A DNA stretch of 64,000 nucleotides. Source: Tetraselmis striata. Lineage: Eukaryota; Chlorophyta; Chlorodendrophyceae; Chlorodendrales; Chlorodendraceae. The notes below the pieces were generated by a model that saw nothing but the letters and a program-made list of their open reading frames with translations, did no database searches and was not told where the DNA came from. The stretch lies in contig VCJN01002033.1 in the NCBI GenBank assembly GCA_006384855.1, positions 47,711 to 111,710 on the forward strand, written 5' to 3'. The translations under genes and the position numbers were made by a program. Of the stretch, positions 11,700 to 23,100 are shown piece after piece (the first letter of the stretch is position 1; the number at the start of each line of letters is the position of its first letter).

Positions 11700-12460
11700 A
11701 ACTAACAACATTATTCCTGGACAAGGCTCACAGCTCTCGGCTTCGGAATAATGAGGGGCGGGGCACTCGCTCTGTCACTTATTGCATGGAACGGATCTTG
11801 TTCGGCCAACTCGGCGCGGCGAATGGCATGTGGACGGTGGCCATCCCCACCGCGGCGATGGTCATGACTCCGCATGAGCTGGGGACCGAGGTCACCGCTG
11901 GGTGTACCTATTATTGCCGAGCCCATGCATGACCCTGGTGGCTGGGAGCCACGTCATAATTTTGCCGCCCTCGACACAGCACAAACCATGTAGGTCAGTA
12001 ACGACCACAATCTATGGCGACACGCTAGTGAACCGCCCTGGACATGGCGACACTCAGTGGCGTGTGCAACACGATCCTATCGCAGACGCCTTTCGTGATC
12101 ACGGTGTTCACACACGATTTGGAAATGTATCCATGTACGCCGAGACGCGGATGACTTGTTCAAGCATGCAATGATGCCTCAGGGGGACACCGTGTCCATG
12201 GATGATGAACTCGAGGACATGGTGCCAAACGACGCTGGCTCTCCATCCCGGCGTTCAACGTGCTTACTGCGCGTGGCTACGTCCGTGGGTCGGTTTGAGC
12301 TCACCTTGTTGCGCGACATGCGACTGGGGCCGGTAGTGCGGGATGCGGCGTGGCTCAACGCGGATGAGCCGGGACGTAAGGGCAAATGTGGACACTGAGC
12401 GCGGAACGCATGCGTGGCGGCCGCCGCGGATCGCATCGCCCTCTCATCGCGGGAAACTCG
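11700..12460 (+). mobile_element. Decayed element related, inverted, to 47100-47900
   Basis: The reverse complement of this block aligns with 47100-47900. Shared blocks are CTCATGCGGAGTCATSACC, GATGGCCACCGT, GAACAAGATCCG and AAGGTGMGCTCAAACCGA. On the plus strand it reads HGDTQWRVQHDPIADAF, then RDHGVHTRFGNVSMYAE. The minus strand of the partner has HGDAYLRGQHDAIAVAF, then RNHCVHDLTSMDAESL. The H-D-A/P-I...F..H pattern resembles the segment after the RT in the family noted at 10.3 kb, but frames are broken. No autonomous gene. Confidence 0.5.
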
Positions 12461-12644
12461 GTGCACCACTCGGGCTCACCATGAGGTCTTACTCGCAAGA
12501 GATTTCCTCGGGGTCCAAAGCTTGGTGGCTCCCCGAGAAGCGTGCTCGCTGCCTAATCAGAACGGCGCATATTCATCCGCCATACCGTTGCCGACTGCAC
12601 AACAGCACGTCCGTGGATCGATGACACTCGCACGCACGTGCACG

Positions 12645-12735
12645 CATGGCCCGGACTATGAGCCCTGCGCGCATCACTCATCCATCCCGCCTCGACGTGC
12701 GGGATGCGTGCCGCTTTTAGGCGGCTTGCTGTTTT
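12645..12735 (+). repeat. Dispersed repeat end (TGCGGGATGCG family)
   Basis: GCGCATCACTCATCC followed by GTGCGGGATGCGTGCCGCTTTTAGGCGGCTTG-type sequence. Close relatives occur at 24534-24580, 24748-24780 (inverted) and 49120-49195. It looks like the conserved end of a dispersed element. Confidence 0.6.
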
Positions 12736-12904
12736 GATCTTTTAGTGCCGAATGCGTTTAGCGATGGTTTTTAAACTGGCCTCTTTGTATCGTACGTGAG
12801 TGCCAGCGGTACCGCCGGTACGACGAGTACTGATGCTCTCCTGGCACTAAGTACCTACTTACCTTTGCTAGCAATAGCGACTAAGTACATATTGTGCTGC
12901 CCTA

Positions 12905-14230
12905 TCAACCGGAGTTGGGCTGCATGCAGTATCGGCTGCACTGTAGGCTGCAGTACCTGCAGCCTGCAGTTAAGCTACTGCACTGTACTAGTAGCCTGCA
13001 GTACTTCCCGAAAAGGGGCTGCAGTGTAGATACCCATAGTGCCCCAAACCTCACTCTTAAGATAACGTTTCGATGGCGCCCGCTAATGATATTAACCCAT
13101 ATGGCGACGGTTCCGGCGGTCGGAGCGCCGCGGATAGCACCGTACTCGCTCGCAACATCACACGTCGCCGCATCGGGGCACAGACAAGTAGACCACACAC
13201 GCCAGCCGAACCTATCCTCACTTCACGCTCACCCAGGCACCACTACCTGTCATCCTCCTCTCGTCACTCTTCGTCAATTATACGGAGGGAGACCAGTCTG
13301 CCGCGAAGCAGGGCGCAGCGGCGATGGCAGAGGAGGCGATGGCGGAGGACACCACCGCCGCGGCGTCAATAGCTCAGCAAGAGTGACACCGACACCACTT
13401 GTGACGCAAGCCGACGATACCCTCATCGACGACGACGAAGATGACCCCCTCTTAGGCCTGAGCCCCACTGACCCCCCCCCCCCCCCCCCCCCCCATTGTC
13501 TATCCCCCATTGTCTATCCGCCGGCTGCTGGGGCGGCACCCTGCGCGAGAACAACCGTGCCGTCTGGTCTTTTTCGTGCCGCATGACACTAGCCTGCCGC
13601 CCGACGAGCGTAGAAAGCCGAACGTCCTGTGCTGTTGGCTGTGCCACTTAGCCGATACGGGCGGCCTATACGGTTCACTGCCCCACGAGGGCCCCCACGC
13701 CTTAGCCGACCACGAGCGAGCCCGCGACTGTTGCTGCTGCTGCACTACTTTTTTTTCGCCAATTGTGCAACTGCCTCCCTACTATGTTGCATGCAGTGGA
13801 CACGGCAGATCATCGACAGCATCAAGACGGTGGAGTCCATGCTGGAGCAGTATGGAGCCGAGCCAGCGGATAAGGAGGCGGGGGATTAGAGGGGTTTTTA
13901 TGCCATCATGTTGTTTTACGCGTGTTTCACTATGCATGCGTTGAGAAATCATCGTTGGACACACACAAATGTACACACAGCAGACTTTCCCCCTCTGCGG
14001 GCAATTGAATGATATATTACAACTTCCACCACGATCGTTGCCCCTCTGCATCCGCCATGGCTGCCCCTTTGCCCTTCATTGCCCCGCTCTTCCCTATAAT
14101 CAGCAGTTTCAGTGCTACTGCAGGCTGCATTGCAGCCTGCAGTACTGCAGACTGTTGACTGCAGCCTGCACTTCACTCTGCCTGCAGCGTGCAGTACTGG
14201 AAAGTGGACTGTAGCCCAACCCTGGTATCG
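12905..14230. mobile_element. Putative transposon with CTGCAG-rich inverted ends
   Basis: Left end (about 12911-13030) and right end (about 14105-14225) are approximate inverted repeats. Both begin GTTGGGCTRCA going inward and both are packed with CTGCAG and its neighbours (GTAGGCTGCAGTACCTGCAG and similar). The interior carries coding-like pieces on the plus strand: one from an ATG at 13073 (MAPANDINPYGDGSGG), an acidic one near 13390-13470 (TQADDTLIDDDEDDPLLGL), and a last one after a CAG acceptor near 13797 (TRQIIDSIKTVESMLEQYGA), stop at about 13889. A 23-nt C tract is at 13472-13494. No transposase is recognised, so it may be non-autonomous. No target-site duplication was resolved. Confidence 0.45.
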
Positions 14231-14363
14231 ACGTGAATACGACAGCAGAAGCGGTAGCAGGCGCTGATGCTAAAATACCTACTAACCGGCTGCCTGCAGT
14301 ACATGTACGGTACCGGTACTCGATGCCCGCGCGCTGCTACTAGTTGATATTAGCGACTACTAC

Positions 14364-14490
14364 GGGTATGGACTAATAATGTATATGTTAAGATCCATGT
14401 GGACAAGCGGTCCATGTGTACATGGAGCGGTCCATGTGGACATGGAGCCTCCATTGACCCATGTCCACATGTCCCGTACCATGTACACAA
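14364..14490 (+). repeat. Left terminal inverted repeat of integrase element
   Basis: Pairs with 18741-18859 in reverse complement over about 110-120 bp with few mismatches. It is built from short palindromic CCATGTnnACATGG units, so a single strand could fold into several small hairpins. Confidence 0.8.
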
Positions 14491-14778
14491 TCATGGAGTT
14501 CACCGAAAACGGTCCATGTGAATACGGGTCGTTAGCTGACCCATGTACACATGGACTGCCCTCGACAAACGACCATGTACACGCGGACCGGCCCATGTAC
14601 GCATGGAGCGCGGTACTTGGACCATTTACACATGGATCCAAGCAATCCAGCCCATGTCGTCCCCATTTTAAGGCAAGATTAATTCGATTAAGTTCAAATT
14701 AAGTAGCAGATGCAATTAACTTTGAATTAGAGTGAAATTAAAGAGAGACTTCGATTGAATTATACTTTATTCTATAAT

Positions 14779-17700
14779 TCAGTTCACTACACGGACTGGG
14801 GTGGCAGCTCCCTGAGCGCTAGTGCCAGCACCATGGTCCTCAATGTTCCGACAGCAGTTGTTATTAGGGTGACACCTAGAGTTGCATTTCCTACCAGCTT
14901 TGCGGCAACTGCACACACTGGTGGCACATGGCCCTTTACATGTGCACTTGATCATTCCTTGGCCCCCAAATAGTGACACAGATCTTACACCTTCTCTGAT
15001 GGAGATCTTCGTCCATGATGCTTGGTCGCTCCACTTCTCCACCACACCCGCCAAAACCCACCCGCGCGGGTGCAATGTTGCGCAACTGATCCAGATCTTG
15101 CTGCCCACATGTGGTCTTGATAACACCCGCGTCCACAGCCACTCTGTAAGAATTGCATTCTGTGACCTGCAAAACATGGGGTTGGGGGAGGGCATTTGAG
15201 AAAGAAGATGTGCGCGTCATCACTAGGACACATCAAGCATTGCGTGCAACTGGCATCAGTATACAACAAGAGGAGCATAACTTACTCACCTCAATCACCA
15301 CGCATGTCAAGAATCTAGGGTCCACCTTGCCACGGTCCTCCTTTGCCGACGGCACTCTGACCACATCACCCACCACTGGTGCTGGGCCGGCCTTGGCAGC
15401 GACATGGGCACGCATCACCCCAGCCTGCTTGGCCTTTGCAATACTGCACTGAGCCCTGATTGCGCGCCGCCCGGGACTGTTGCCCAGTTGGGAGGGAGAT
15501 AGTGGACTATAATCGCCAACGGCCGCGCGTGCTTGCACGAGGACTTGTGGAGTAGCCTCCGCCGCTGCAGCCGGAAGCACTGGTGGCTCCTCGGGCGACC
15601 TTTGCCTCTTACGGGCCACTGACTCACGGGACGAGGCAGCTGCATTGGTGGCTGCACTTGTCGTTTCAACATAGCGAGACACCACATCTACTGTCCCAGC
15701 AGCCATGCAATTGTTGCTGCAGTGACCATCATCCGTTACACCTGCGTGCAAGACACATGAGTGACACAGTCACACCCATGCCATAACGGGCATACTGACA
15801 AGATTGGCAGCAACAACAGGTTACTTGTGCTTATGACATGGAAGAAGGCCTTGCAGCGCGCACACTGATGTACCTTGATAAGGCCGGCTGTGGGGATAAG
15901 CATCCCAATCTTGCAATGCCCACCATCGCACGAAGCCTTGCATGGGGCGCAATATGTGTCCGGGTCCCATGGCAAGTTGGGGTCTGGGACGTAGGCGTAG
16001 TGTCTGCTGGTCCTCGTTGCGAGTGAGCAGCTGCTCATCGTGCTGCGCGTTCACGCTAATCCTGGACGTGATGGGCAGATCTTTTTCGTGTACACGGAGG
16101 AGCGGGGAGCAGGGAAATATGAGTTAGCACTTGTGTGTTTATGATACATATGCTGTGGAATACGAGCTAGCACTGCTACATAATTATAGTACTCAAAAGG
16201 AATAGATAATACAGCAAACACACATAATAATGCAATTAGTATTATTTAGAGACTGAGAGAGAGAGAGAGAGAGATACATTTCAATCAAAGGTATGGCCGT
16301 GGCTAGAGGACATTATCATATAACAGTATGTACAACATCATAACCTTATATATATATATAACCCAATAGCAGCAGCAGTAATCATATATAAAAACCAACA
16401 TATATGATATTAACGTACGTGAATAAGTGTAGTGATAATACTACTGTCGCTTGTTATATTAGTTGAAGAGTTGATTATAATCACATTAATAACCATTATT
16501 CAGCACTTTATGCTATGGCGCAGTATATGCGCAGGATGGCAGGCCAACAATACTGCAACGGCTTTGCTGGCATCCACCGATTGGGAGAGGCGCTGGCGTT
16601 CTGAAGGCTTCCATGTCTTCCTGCTCTTGTGGCTGCTGCTCTTGTCGCGCCTGCTCCTCTGCCTGCTGCTCCTTTTCGTCAAAGGGCAATTGGGGGACTG
16701 GTTTTCATCACACCAATGTGCGATGTATTCCTCAATGGTGCAGTTGAATCTTTCAATGCCGCCGTTGCTGGGGCTATGCCTAGCTCTCCCTGTTACCATT
16801 TGGCAGCCAGGCCAGAGCCTCTTTGTGCTTTTAATCACCTGCAATCGCAACACGCACACATATCGCAGACTCGCACTTGTACGCAAGCTGAGCAGCATGC
16901 TATTTATTACACAACGGCCCACACACCTCTTTCACCTCCTCCTCCGAGAGACCGATTCTCCTGCTCGGTTGCTTGTCGGCAACACCAAAGAGCTCTCTAC
17001 CATTGTCAACATGAAGGATGGCAGGCGGCCCAAGGAGGGAGAAGAGTAAAAACTGTTTCCCTGCTCTGGTATCCTTCTGCAGGGATGGGGGCGGGGTCAC
17101 ATGTCACATGTCACATGTCACATGTCACATGTCAAACTAGCCCGCTGCTGTGGCATACATACCTCCTTGTTGGGGATCGGAGTGCAGAAGCAAAACTTGA
17201 TGCCGTGATCGATGCAGGTGAGCAGGTAGCGGTGGCCCTTGTATTTTGATGATTGGTAGTCGATGAGGTCGATCTGGCCACGGGCCCCGATCATGCCCTT
17301 GGACAATATCGCCCGGTGACCGGCTTTATCCTTGGCCTTATTAGTTCTGTGATTTGCGCCTGCAGGTGGCGCATGTTTCGCAGAAAAGTTTCACGACACG
17401 CCTGGGGATGTTGCAGTACCTTCCCGGAATCATTTTGTGAAGGTTCTTGAGCTGCACAGTGTGATGGCGGGAGGGTACACTTAGTGGTGTGTACGTATAG
17501 CCAACATGCAGTGGCAGCAAGCAGAGCGGGACAATGGAAGGGCTCAGGGAGGTACACCTTGGCGTGCATCCCTTTCAGCTGCAAATCCCGGATGTGTTCG
17601 AAGACCATCCCGGCGTGACTGACGAGCTTCACGTGCTCCAGAGGGGCATTTATGTCGCCCTTCTGGATGAGCATTATATCGGAGTCTCCACAGGTCAGGA

Positions 17701-18311
17701 TATCGAAGCGGCGCTTTGTAGCCCGGGCCTGCGATCTTTCCTGCTCGACAATCCAACAAGAGGAGCACTTTGCACCTCAGTGCATGGCAGAGGCGCGGCG
17801 CCAGTATATTTCGGCTCGGCGCGGCAGTACAGGCGGCGGCAGCAAGTGCCCCATTTGCATGCCGTACCGTAGAATCGGCGCCGGCAGCGGAGCTACAAGC
17901 ACAAACAACGAGGCCAAAGAGTCGATTGTCGGGAACTGTACTATGTAGAGGATGACGCGATCGGGTCGGCTAAACGTCAGACTATACCCCGTAGTGTAAC
18001 ACGCGAAGCCTATCCGCGAGGCCTGTGGCCCATATCGGGGGGCAACCTGCGAACAAGGCATGCCGGCGGGCCCCACCTCTCTCGTCGTTTGGTCGAAGGT
18101 ACGGAACGTTTGCATGGCTTCATTGTACTCTGCCTCTGTCAACAACGTCTGGTTGTCTCGACGTTGCGACATATATTTCACGTAGTCTCTTGTTGAAGAC
18201 GTCGCGATGCGCCTGCACCACGGATGGTGCCTCAACCTGCTGTCGATCTTCGCCCGGCCCATCCTCCGGTGCGGCAGCGCCTTCGATAGCATCAGTATTG
18301 CCTAAGGCCAT
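14779..18311 (-). pseudogene. Integrase (rve, DDE) transposase gene, disrupted
   Basis: Read downward from 18311. The N-terminal part has ALGNTDAIEG, HRDVFNKRLREIY and RRDNQTLLTEAEYNEAMQTF. Next is a zinc-binding segment near 17350-17450 (IPGRYCNIPRRVVK, CETCATCRRKSQ). The integrase core follows: ARGQIDLIDYQSSKYKGH (first D about 17270), GPPAILHVDNGREL (second D about 17007), ARHSPSNGGIERFN (E about 16754). Two introns keep frame: 17077-17162 and 16839-16926. Then come a Cys/His zinc motif (15840-16000), KVDPRFLTCVVIE joined by an intron to TECNSYRVAVDAGVIKT, and a tail KCTCKGPCATSVCSCRKAG typical of KRBA2-type integrases. A one-base shift follows RRKSQ near 17350 and other frame breaks occur, so this copy is probably inactive. 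Confidence 0.75.
17098..17136. repeat. TCACATG heptamer microsatellite
   Basis: About six tandem copies of TCACATG, lying inside intron 17077-17162 of the integrase gene. Confidence 0.9.
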
Positions 18312-18740
18312 AGTACCGACCAGAGCCGGCCAGAGGCGGTCCCGGAAAGGGGGATTGCGCAGCTGCGATGTAGTGCGTTACTGTGGGGACGAGTGAGCAC
18401 AGCCTGTCCGCAGGGGGTTTTATTAGCGACTGTACCTGGCGCCCGATCGCAGCTCCCGCGCCGGCACGGTACTCGTCCTCAGAATAATGGCGGGCGCCGC
18501 AGCGCCAACCAGCACCTGCCCGTACAAAGGCCGGGTCGCAACCGCGATCCGGCGCCTGCCCGAACAGCGCCTTACCCGCCACCGTGCGTCGTGGCCACGT
18601 GCAGATGGGCTTGCCCAGCGCGGCCCATTTGAACATGGGACGCGACAGACGTTCCCTGCTAACATGGGTCGACCCATGTGGACAGGGGCCGACAGACGGC
18701 CCATGTCCACACAGATATGACCCGGATTGCTATACCCGTG

Positions 18741-18859
18741 TGTACATAGTACGGGGCCATGTTGACATGGGTCACTGGAGGCTCCATGTCCACATGGACC
18801 GCTCCATGTACACATGGACCGCATGTCCACATGGATCAACATATATATAAAAATACCCG
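18741..18859 (-). repeat. Right terminal inverted repeat of integrase element
   Basis: Reverse complement of 14364-14490, ending with GATCAACATATATAT against TATATGTTAAGATC on the left. The adjacent CGGGTAT block is also shared. Confidence 0.8.
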
Positions 18860-19177
18860 CCCCGATGTACGCCGTGCGACTGACCCATGACTAATGTACA
18901 GTATATTCCTACTATTATTATTGTTTCATTACTGGTGTCATAGCGACCGCCTGCGCGGCTCGCGGTGTGGGCAGCATCCGTTAGCTGCAGATAGCAGATA
19001 GCAGATAAGGATTTATCCCATAGCTGCAACTCGCGCGGCAGTCTGGCACGCACAGGACGACAGTACTCGTTAGTGGCCTGAGCCTGCCCGTAAGCAAGCC
19101 GGCACGCGTCACCCACTCCAACGGAACGAGCTCGCGACCTGTTTCCATCAAGTTTCGCGCGCGCGGTCCACTTGTGA
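18860..19177. other. Spacer, nothing recognised
   Basis: Sequence between the integrase element and the next coding-like region. No feature supported. Confidence 0.4.
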
Positions 19178-19449
19178 TCAGTACGCGTTGCTGCCAGTCG
19201 CGCCGTTGGGCGGGGCGGCGGGCGTTGACTCGTCGAAAACGCGCACGCGCTGCAGCGTGCAGCGGCCAAAAACTGCTTCAGGGACAGACGAGGCGAAGGA
19301 ATGCGATGAGGGCGGAAGCGCGGCGCCCCTCATCGGAGGCTGGTGGGGGCTAAATGCTTCCCTGTTTTTCGAGAAGGCGGGGGGGGGGGGGGGCGCGGAG
19401 GGAACCCCTACCGGCGCACCGATCGCACCCAGAGCCACTGCGGCTCGTC

Positions 19450-19487
<38 letters not shown>

Positions 19488-20030
19488 TTGTTCTCCTATC
19501 CTCCTTCCAACCCCACCCTTCCCCGATTCTGCCGCCCTGGAACAGCCTGGGACTGCTCTCGCAAGCTGCTGGTAACAGCAGCTGGTACTGGCCGGTATGA
19601 AATGGGCCTGTAAGGCGATGGAGGGGCAGCAGGGGCAGCGCGGTGAGGAGAGGGTGGCACGGCAGCCGCAGGTTTGCCCTGGCCTGTTCAGCCAGGGATG
19701 CCCAAAGCAAGGCACGCTGCTCATCGTTCAGCCGGAGCGCCCGGGGCAGGTCCGCCAGCCACCCAGGACAATCCACCCCTTTGGACAAGACTGTGGTCAA
19801 TGTCACGGTATTGATACTATGGGGCCATGTTGAGATAAAGGCAGCGCCTCCGGCCTGGGGCTGACGGTGGGCACCTGCCAACACCCCTGCCAATGCCGTA
19901 GAAGGGCTTCCTGGGATGCAGTCAGCTGTGCGGCTTCCGAGAATACGTGGCCCTGCAGCAGCCTTACTGCCTGTTGGAGTGCGAGTTGCTGTGCGGAGCG
20001 GAGGCCAACCTGCCATCCGGGCGTGGCCAC
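19178..20030 (-). CDS. Possible gene of unknown function, structure unresolved
   Basis: Three minus-strand segments look coding by composition. 20030-19874 carries QQLALQQAVRLLQGHVFSEA and ASQEALLRHWQGCWQ, ending at a CAG|gtgccc donor. 19780-19530 carries CPGWLADLPRALRLNDEQRA and LLWASLAEQARANLRLP. 19400-19190 carries KNREAFSPHQPP and SSVPEAVFGRCTLQRVRVFD. The phase between the first two does not close with the acceptors I can see. A 36-nt C tract (19452-19487) sits between the last two. No known domain. It may equally be the decayed end of another gene. Confidence 0.25.
19452..19487 (+). repeat. Homopolymer C tract, 36 nt
   Basis: Longest C run in the window. A shorter G run (about 15 nt) lies 60 bases upstream at 19378-19393. 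Confidence 0.95.
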
Positions 20031-20178
20031 ACTGGCTGCTTCAGGTGCCCGCCTCCTTCCCCCGTCTCGCGTTGCCCCTCCTCCCGTTTGCCACCACAGC
20101 TACCATCCATGCCACGATTATGAGCTGCACTGCTCTTGGTGGAGCTCCACCCAATGCAGCCCCATTGGCTGAACACCG

Positions 20179-23100
20179 GTGGATGCGATTGCCGGCGGCA
20201 GTGTGCGGGCCGCGCCGGGCGCGGAGGACGCGGTGGCGGCCGCTGGTGGCTGCCAGGCGCTGGTGGCGCGCTGGGGCGTGGACACCAGCCTGCAGCTGCG
20301 GCGTGAGGAGGTGGTGGCTCACCTGGGGGCTGCCGCACCGGGCGCTGTGTTTTTCCCTCTGGGCGCCAGCGTGTACGAGGTCATCGAGAGGCGGCTCAGG
20401 TGTGCCTGCTGTTGCGTGCCACGTGCCGCTGCTGAAAAAGTGAAAGGTCTTGTCGCTACTCAAATATCCTCGATGTGGTTTTGGGTGACGCGCGGTTGTA
20501 GCATGATTTTTTAGAAAAATGAAGCAAACTTCGCACTATAAAGTCGGCCATTCCGCGTCGAATGGCACCATGGGCACATCGAGATTCCACGGTCTTAGCC
20601 GATACCGCAGTAAGGCTAAATAAAGTCGATTTTACAGTAAATGCGAAAAGTTGTGCCCACCATGTCATCGATAAGGGGGTAGTGACGTAGTGACTGTATA
20701 TATCGCACGTATATCGCACTTCTCATAAAAACTTCCGCAAATTGTGATTTTTTGATGTTGACAAGTGCGCGCAACCGTTCCCGTTTATTTTAGTGTGTAT
20801 TTATGATTAGCAGAAATATAACTCGCAGCGACTGTTCGTCCGGCCGATATCCGGTACGAATACTGGTACCGGATGAAATTATCATCAGCGAACGAGTAAT
20901 GACGGCATGTCACATGTAGTTAAAACGTTTAATAATCATCCGTGAATTACGCGGTGGCACGCTCCGGGACAGTAAAAGAAAAGTAAAGTTCGCTCCGGGA
21001 CATCGGCCGAAGCCGCCCCAGCACTTGACCTCTTGCGCCAACTGCAGTCGTAGGTCTGGCATAGCCCGTAGACCATTGCCTCGTTCGAATCCGGGACAGT
21101 CTTCGTACATTCTCTACTCACTAATAGCAGTCGCTGCTTGCCTATAATAGTCGTACAAATCGTCGTCGCTGATGATGCGGGGAGCTGCTGATACCGCTAC
21201 AAGCAGCAGAGAAGAGAGGATGAGTAGGTAGACGACGCGCTGCCGTCAGCTTTGGCATGGATCTGATTCAGCTGCTGCTGGTGCCCACGGTAGCCATGCG
21301 CGTACAAGCGGTGTTGGTGCGCTGCCGCCGGCCAACCGTGTGCCTGCCGCCACGCTCGCGGCGTGTCGCGATGCCCACATGCGCCTGCGGGCGGCGCCGG
21401 AGGAGGTGGGCGCGCGCTGGGACGCCATTCCGCCGCCGCTGCGCGCTGCGCTGAAGCCGTTTCAGGCGGAGGGGGTGGAGTTTGCGCTGCGCCGGTGTGG
21501 CTGGGCGCTCATCGCTGACGAAATGGGCTTAGGGAAGACCATCCAGGCGCGCCCTCCGCTCACCAAGCGTCCAGCACCGCCCTGGTCAGCATGGGGGGCG
21601 GGAAGCACAGAGTTGGGGGTGCTGGAGGACGCACTGGCAGCGCCGCGGTGTGTCTCGTATGGCTCCTCATAATGAACCCTGCTCCACTGCGGCGGTCACC
21701 CACGCGCACAGGCCATCGCGCTGATGGCGGCCTACCAGGAGGAGTGGCCTGCGCTGGTGGTGGTGCCCGCGTCATGCCGGCTGCAGTGGGTGGAGGAGCT
21801 GGAGCGCTGGCTACCCGGCCTCCTGCCCCCTGCGCCATCCACGTCATCCAAGGCAGTGCGGACCGCGTGCGCTGGGTGCCAGACACGCAACATCCCGACG
21901 GCGGCGCCCAGGCACCGGGGCAGGTGAGGCCGGAACGCAGCACCACTCAGCCCATACATAGTCGCGCTTCAGCTTGTTGACCCCCTTCTATGCACGCCGC
22001 CGCCGGGCTATCAGGGGGGCGGCGTCGAGGGCTGCCGCGGCTGGAAGGATGGAATGCCGCCGGTGACCGTGACCTCGTACTACATGCTGGAGCGGCTCAC
22101 GTGTGCAGCATGCAAACGGGTGAGTCCCGCGGCAGTAGACGTCGCCGCATGGTATCCGAATGTGGCAGCTGCGGCCTGGAGGCGCGACTCCCTGTCATGA
22201 GGGCTGGGAGGCAGAGGATTGGGGCTCGGTATCCTTTGAGGCGTGCACATGGTAGGAGGCGACCGATTTCCTTGCCATGAATGGCGGCAGGGGATCCTGT
22301 AGGGCCTTAGGTTTAGGGGTTGTTAGGGTCTTAGGTTTAGGGGTTGTTAGAGCTACAGGGCTTTTGAGTGTTATATTAGGGTTTTTAGGGTTTCATGATG
22401 TATTAGTTTTAGAGGTTCAAGGGTTTTGAAACCCTAATACCCTAATACCCCGGGGGTTGGGGGGGGGGGGGGGGGGGGGGGGGGGTCCATGGCTGACTGT
22501 AGTTGGCTGATATGAGCAGCCGCTATAAACGAGGCAATGCTCCACCTGGCTTGGAGGCACCAACCCTACTTCCCCTCCCTTCTGCCTGACCCCCGTGCCT
22601 GGCTCGCAACCTTCTACAGGGAGGTGCCGCTTGCCCCTCCCGCGCCGGGAAGGCGGCGGATAAGTGCCCCGGCCCCGGGAACTGCATGGCGCAGGTGCGC
22701 TGCCCACTACCCTGACTCCACGCTCCTCCCCTTCCTGCCCCCGGGCGACGCCCTGTCATCTGGCCAGCATACGAAATCAAGCCGTAGCTGCTATCCATGG
22801 CGGCTTGCCAAAAAGCTGCTGACGGAGAGTTATCAGCCGCTCGGGGAAAGATGGGAGGGCACTTTTTTGGCGCGGTCGGGTACAGGGGCCGCTTGCTGGA
22901 GGCAGTGGGTACGGCTGACGAGGCGCGCCGCTTGTGATGCGCAGCTGCCGTGGGGCATGGTGGTGATGGACGAGAGCCACAACATGCGCACCAGCAGCGC
23001 CGCCAGCGGGCGGGACTCGCCAGTCACCGAGGCGCTGGGGGCGCTACTCTCCAGGCGGCGGCCCACCTGCCCGCGGCGCTGCGTCATGCTCAGCGGCACC

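Larger units (their letters stand above)
14364..18859 (-). mobile_element. TIR transposon with retroviral-type integrase (Ginger/KRBA2-like)
   Basis: About 4.5 kb, bounded by long terminal inverted repeats (14364-14490 and 18741-18859). The ends match as GATCCATGTGGACA(A/T)GCGG, TCCATGTGTACATGGAGCGG, then TCCATGTGGACATGGAGCCT. Further CCATGT...ACATGG units continue inward on both sides (to about 14640 and from about 18590). Between them, on the minus strand, lies a broken gene with an H2C2 zinc-binding segment, an rve (DDE) integrase core and a Cys-rich tail. DNA transposons that carry gypsy-type integrases between inverted repeats are known as Ginger elements; I place this one near them on architecture. 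No target-site duplication was established. Confidence 0.7.

Noticed and set aside
17098-17136. Heptamer array considered as a CRISPR-like or satellite array
   Set aside because: Plain microsatellite without spacers, inside a transposase intron.
18584-18850. Plus-strand frame rich in HMDRSMYTW over the right TIR
   Set aside because: It is a translation of the CCATGT/ACATGG repeats, not a gene.
21066-21080. GTTCGAATCC resembling a tRNA T-loop
   Set aside because: Flanking bases do not form a 5-bp T stem, and no anticodon or acceptor stem fits.
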